Origin: Dechloromonas sp.
Lineage (GTDB): Bacteria > Pseudomonadota > Gammaproteobacteria > Burkholderiales > Rhodocyclaceae
Assembly (NCBI GenBank): GCA_017302355.1
Contig: JAFLDQ010000036.1
Span: forward strand, 1 to 26,353
Direction: 5' to 3'
Length of the DNA stretch: 26,353 nucleotides
Made by a program: the position numbers and the translations under genes. Below, one piece after another: positions 26,098 to 26,353 of the stretch (position 1 is its first letter; every line of letters begins with the position of its first letter). The notes beneath the pieces were generated by a model. That model was not told the origin of the DNA, made no database searches, and saw only the letters and a program-made list of their open reading frames with translations.

Positions 26098-26353
26098 ATG
26101 CTGAATCAATCGAATGTGGGTGGGGTTGCGCCGGGCTTGCCGGAAGGAGCGCGTAGCGCGACTGGAGGCGAGCCCGGCGCGGCCGCCGAGGTGAAGCGGT
26201 GGTCGGCGGGACGGAAGAAGGGGGTCGTGCTGCGCCTGCTGCGCGGCGAGCCGGTCGATGCCGTCTCGCGCGAGGTGTCGGTGCCGATATACAAGCTCGA
26301 ACGCTGGCGCGACCGGGCGCTTGCCGGCATCGACGCCGGCCTCAAGGAACGCG
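26098..26353 (+). CDS. Transposase OrfA-like protein, cut by the window end
   Basis: The first 85 residues of a protein that runs off the right edge. After a low-complexity start it reads VKRWSAGRKKGVVLRLLRGEPVDAVSREVSVPIYKLERWRDRALAGIDAGLKER, with RWSA.RK..VVLRLLRGE....SRE..V....L..WR..ALAG...GLK.R the repeated theme of a group of small helix-turn-helix IS transposase subunits (IS3-like OrfA as I recall). This domain would bind the element's terminal repeats. AAGGAG lies seven bases before the ATG, a strong ribosome binding site. The AT-rich leader and the palindrome before it fit an insertion sequence. Family assignment is from memory of similar proteins; the second subunit and the right end would lie to the right. 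Confidence 0.65.
   Translation, partial: MLNQSNVGGVAPGLPEGARSATGGEPGAAAEVKRWSAGRKKGVVLRLLRGEPVDAVSREVSVPIYKLERWRDRALAGIDAGLKER

Overview
The window looks like chromosomal DNA of a GC-rich betaproteobacterium. The gene order rlmN-pilF-rodZ-ispG-hisS-yfgM-bamB-der-hfq-hflX-hflK-hflC-DUF2065-hisZ-purA is typical of Betaproteobacteria, and I would guess Rhodocyclales. That placement rests on remembered gene order and protein character; no database was searched.

Left edge (1-3353): a DUF2442 protein, a two-helix membrane miniprotein on the minus strand, a large PcfJ-like protein with a C-terminal HIRAN domain, and a membrane-anchored protein of unknown function. Core block (3425-18801, all plus strand): ndk, then a nearly gapless run of housekeeping genes. 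These cover 23S rRNA/tRNA methylation (rlmN), type IV pilus assembly (pilF), cell shape (rodZ), isoprenoid synthesis (ispG), histidyl-tRNA synthesis (hisS), envelope protein traffic (yfgM-like, bamB), ribosome assembly (der), RNA regulation (hfq), ribosome rescue (hflX), membrane protease control (hflK, hflC), histidine synthesis (hisZ) and AMP synthesis (purA). Many neighbours overlap as ATGA, so translation is probably coupled. hfq appears to have its own promoter.

Right part (18866-26353): on the minus strand, a secreted His/Tyr-rich protein followed by an M23 peptidase, then tRNA-Leu(CAG) with a textbook promoter and terminator. Divergent from the tRNA is rnr (RNase R). Its start codon abuts and overlaps the -35 box of the tRNA promoter. 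Convergent to rnr is a serC-serA pair for serine synthesis, with SerC of the less common [11 protein letters not shown] type.

The most unusual feature is a diverged direct copy of the last 168 bases of the rnr region, beyond serC at 25618-25785. The serine genes are therefore bracketed by two rnr 3' ends. Next comes a gene-poor, partly AT-rich stretch, and then the start of an insertion-sequence transposase gene cut by the window end. I read this end as a remodelled junction where the serine genes and an IS entered beside rnr. I found no CRISPR array, rRNA, prophage or integrase gene.
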